Under the pieces are notes generated by a model. That model was not told where the DNA came from. It saw only the letters and a program-made list of their open reading frames with translations, and searched no databases. 64,000 nucleotides of DNA from Dehalococcoidia bacterium. Its GTDB lineage: Bacteria > Chloroflexota > Dehalococcoidia > DSTF01 > JACRBR01. The DNA is taken from contig JBBDXD010000019.1 in assembly GCA_040902535.1 (NCBI GenBank), forward strand, positions 70,773-134,772, read 5' to 3'. The position numbers and the translations under genes were made by a program. How positions within the stretch are numbered: position 1 is the stretch's first letter; every line of letters begins with the position of its first letter. Shown here in pieces: positions 61,701 through 64,000 of this stretch.

Positions 61701-62975
61701 CTATTGCCCCGCGGGCGCGTCGTCCGCGAGCAGTTCCTCGGTCGAGAGCGTTGCCGTCTCGCCGCCCGCCTTAGCGATCACGGCGTCGGTGACACGCGAG
61801 CGCAAGCGCTCGCTGGGGATCCGCATAATCACGTCGGCGAAGAATCCCTCGACGAGCATCTGTTCCGCGATCTTGCGCGGGATCGCCCGCGATTGCAGGT
61901 AAAACAGCTCGTTCTCGTCGACGGGGCCGGCCGTCGCGCCGTGGCTGCACTTCGCCACGTCGTAGGCCTGGATCTCCAGGATCGGGATCGGCGCCGCCTT
62001 CGCGTGGTCGCTGAGCAACATGTTGCGCGAGGTCTGGTTCGCTTCGCTGCCGCCGGCCGTCGGATTGATGCGCGTGATGCCGTACCACACCAGTGACGAC
62101 GCGTCGGTCAGCGCCGACTTGAACTGCAGGTCGCTGATCGTGTGGTTGCCGACGTGGTTCTGCAGCGTGTTGTAGTCGAAGTGCTGGTCGCCGTTGCCGA
62201 ACGTCACGCCGAGCAGTTGCGCCTGCGCGCCCGCCTGCGGCATTTCGGTGTCGATGCGCATCTTCGTCAGCTTGCTGCCCATGCCGGCGGCGAGCGCAGT
62301 GAAGCGAGCATCGCGTCCGAGCGTCGCGCGCATGGTCTTGAAGTTGTAGACGCCGTCACCCCACTGGTTGACGTCGTAGTACTCGAGTTGGGCACCATCG
62401 CCGAGCACGATCTCCACCGCGCTCGAAACGAAGCCCTTCTGCCCGTCCGGCGACGCGCTCTCGTCGATCAGCGCCACGCGGCTGTGCGCCTCGGCGATGA
62501 CGAGCGTGCGGGTGAAGAGCGCCGCGCCGGCCACGTCGGGGCCCGTCGTCAGCATTTGCAGCGGCAGCGTCACCTCGACGCCCTTCGGCACGTAGAGGAA
62601 GGCGCCGGTGTTCCAGAGCGCAGCGTTCAACGCCAGGTACTTCCATTCCTCGGGCTTCACGGTGTCGTAGAGGCGGCCGCGAGCGCGATCGAGCGCGTCA
62701 CGCAGCGGCGCGAAGACGACGCCGGCGTTTCGCGCCTCCTCGGGAAGCGTGATCTCGGTGGTCGCCGCACTTCGCTGCAACCCATCGAGCGGCAACGCGC
62801 GCACGTCGGTACGGCGCCACTCCTCGTCGTAGATATCGGGCAGGTCCATCGATTCGTACGAGCGCCAGGCCGCGCGCCGCTGCTCTTGCAGCCACGCCGG
62901 CTCGTTCGCGGCGATCGCCTCGACGTCCTGCTCGGTGATGCCGGGGATGCCCGGCGCAAGCACTTCTTGGGTCAT
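61701..62975 (-). CDS. sufD: SufD Fe-S cluster assembly scaffold subunit
   Basis: 424 aa. N-terminal helical part (ITEQDVEAIAANEPAWL), then a long right-handed beta helix with TLVIAEAHSRVALIDE, LEYYDVNQWGDGVYNF, GATAGPVDENELFYLQSRAIPRKIAEQML and the ending family region. Partner of SufB and SufC (SufC would lie upstream, outside the window). Confidence 0.95.
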   Translation of the reverse strand: MTQEVLAPGIPGITEQDVEAIAANEPAWLQEQRRAAWRSYESMDLPDIYDEEWRRTDVRALPLDGLQRSAATTEITLPEEARNAGVVFAPLRDALDRARGRLYDTVKPEEWKYLALNAALWNTGAFLYVPKGVEVTLPLQMLTTGPDVAGAALFTRTLVIAEAHSRVALIDESASPDGQKGFVSSAVEIVLGDGAQLEYYDVNQWGDGVYNFKTMRATLGRDARFTALAAGMGSKLTKMRIDTEMPQAGAQAQLLGVTFGNGDQHFDYNTLQNHVGNHTISDLQFKSALTDASSLVWYGITRINPTAGGSEANQTSRNMLLSDHAKAAPIPILEIQAYDVAKCSHGATAGPVDENELFYLQSRAIPRKIAEQMLVEGFFADVIMRIPSERLRSRVTDAVIAKAGGETATLSTEELLADDAPAGQ

Positions 62976-63059
62976 CTCAACACGCTCTTTGAAACAAAGG
63001 GGCGCGGTACGCGCCCCTTGTGATCTCGCTTCCCGCTTCTCGCTTGTCGCTTCCGGGCG

Positions 63060-64000
63060 TCAGCCGACGGCGCCTTCCATCTGGAGTTCGATCAGCCGGT
63101 TCAACTCGACCGCGTACTCCATGGGCAATTCCTTGACGATCGGCTCGACGAAGCCGTTGACGATCATCTTCGTCGCGTCGACCTCCGAGAGGCCGCGGCT
63201 CTGCAGGTAGAAGAGCTGGTCCTCGCCGACCCTGGACACGGAAGCCTCATGGCCGATGTTGACCTGATCTTCCTCGATCTCCATCAACGGGTACGTGTCG
63301 GAGCGCGACTTCTCGTCGAGGAGCAGCGCGTCGCAACGCACGGTGGCCTTCGAACGCACAGCGCCCGGGTACACCTTGAGGGCGCCGCGGTAGCTGGTGC
63401 GGCCGCTGCCGCGCGACACCGACTTCGAAATGATCGTCGAGGTTGTGTCCGGCGCGGCGTGCACCATCTTGGCGCCCGCGTCCTGGTGCTGCCCGTCCGA
63501 TGCCATGGCCAGCGACAACACCTCGCCGTGCGCACCCGGCTCCATCAGGTAGACGCTCGGGTACTTCATCGTCAGGCGCGAGCCCAGGTTGCCATCGACC
63601 CATTCCATGACGGCGTTCTCGTAAGCCGCCGCGCGCTTGGTCACGAGGTTGTAGACGTTCGTGGACCAGTTCTGGATCGTCGTGTAGCGGACGCGCGCGC
63701 CCTTCTTCACGATGATCTCGACCACCGCGCTGTGCAGCGAGTCCGACGAGTAGGTCGGCGCCGTGCAACCTTCGACGTAGTGCACGTAGCTGCCCTCTTC
63801 GGCGATGATGAGGGTCCGCTCGAACTGGCCCATGTTTTCCTTGTTGATGCGGAAGTACGCCTGGAGGGGGATGTCCACTTTCACGCCGGCCGGCACGTAC
63901 ACGAAGCTGCCGCCAGACCACACAGCGCTGTTGAGCGCCGCGAACTTGTTGTCCGCAGGCGGAATGATCGTGCCGAAGTACTGGCGGACGAGATCCGGAT
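63060..64000 (-). CDS. sufB: SufB Fe-S cluster assembly protein (N-terminus outside window)
   Basis: The frame is open to base 64000 and the visible part (about 313 aa) is the C-terminal two-thirds: [100 protein letters not shown] and [26 protein letters not shown]. It carries the cluster-assembly residues typical of SufB. First visible gene of the SUF operon. Confidence 0.95.
   Translation of the reverse strand, partial: PDLVRQYFGTIIPPADNKFAALNSAVWSGGSFVYVPAGVKVDIPLQAYFRINKENMGQFERTLIIAEEGSYVHYVEGCTAPTYSSDSLHSAVVEIIVKKGARVRYTTIQNWSTNVYNLVTKRAAAYENAVMEWVDGNLGSRLTMKYPSVYLMEPGAHGEVLSLAMASDGQHQDAGAKMVHAAPDTTSTIISKSVSRGSGRTSYRGALKVYPGAVRSKATVRCDALLLDEKSRSDTYPLMEIEEDQVNIGHEASVSRVGEDQLFYLQSRGLSEVDATKMIVNGFVEPIVKELPMEYAVELNRLIELQMEGAVG

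Overview
The window is GC-rich, densely packed bacterial chromosome. The gene repertoire suggests a Chloroflexota-type bacterium (Dehalococcoidia-like). This is inferred from gene content only: a membrane-anchored YvcK/CofD protein, an acpS-nnr pair, a SufB-SufD-Rieske-SufS-SufU-DUF59 cluster, an LPXTG-like surface protein and frequent leaderless promoters. No rRNA gene is present to settle it. Several genes start with GTG or TTG, and 1- to 26-base start/stop overlaps are common.

Layout. 1-1809 is the 3' part of a NorD-like VWA gene. A short accessory segment follows (1810-5750). It holds two small divergent genes bounded by a 62-nt duplication of the norD-like tail, then a 5-methylcytosine DNA methyltransferase coupled to a GHKL ATPase with a C-terminal PD-(D/E)XK nuclease-like domain. 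5771-9063 carries a nitronate monooxygenase-like enzyme, a Rieske ferredoxin, tiny membrane proteins and a frameshifted diaminopropionate ammonia-lyase. 9146-20336 is rich in signalling proteins: a DUF4242-adenylate cyclase fusion, a CNB-patatin protein, a FtsX/MacB-type ABC exporter and a 1301-residue cyclase-AAA-TPR protein. It is interrupted at 10484-12558 by an IS1595/ISXO2-like element with 26-bp inverted ends and about 1 kb of cargo. 20340-28671 holds assorted enzymes (alpha/beta hydrolase, GH29 fucosidase, MOSC, SDR, cupredoxin lipoprotein, transglutaminase), small membrane proteins and tRNA-Leu(TAA).

28717-42616 is a mostly housekeeping block: gatB, yvcK-like, a tandem winged-helix regulator facing a probable structured ncRNA, folD, acpS, nnr, a cysteine desulfurase, a peptidyl-tRNA hydrolase homologue lacking key catalytic residues, and mfd. 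42678-44235 is a tightly overlapping DUF488-DUF488-OB-like trio. An aldehyde dehydrogenase and an agmatinase-type ureohydrolase follow. Then comes a TAATG-coupled pair (46977-48169) made of a YwgA/Panacea-like protein and a proteasome-fold Ntn hydrolase. 48166-52076 is a five-gene catabolic-looking operon on the minus strand. 52124-59131 holds msrB, an MMPL transporter, a crcB with a broken start, an aquaporin, an old-yellow-enzyme relative and a surface protein. 59331-64000 is the SUF iron-sulfur cluster assembly operon, cut by the window end within sufB.

The most interesting candidates for new biology are the proteasome-like/YwgA-like two-gene unit, the DUF488-DUF488-OB trio, the methyltransferase/GHKL-nuclease pair, and the ncRNA between the tandem winged-helix gene and folD. 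All were read by eye; no database search or folding program was run.
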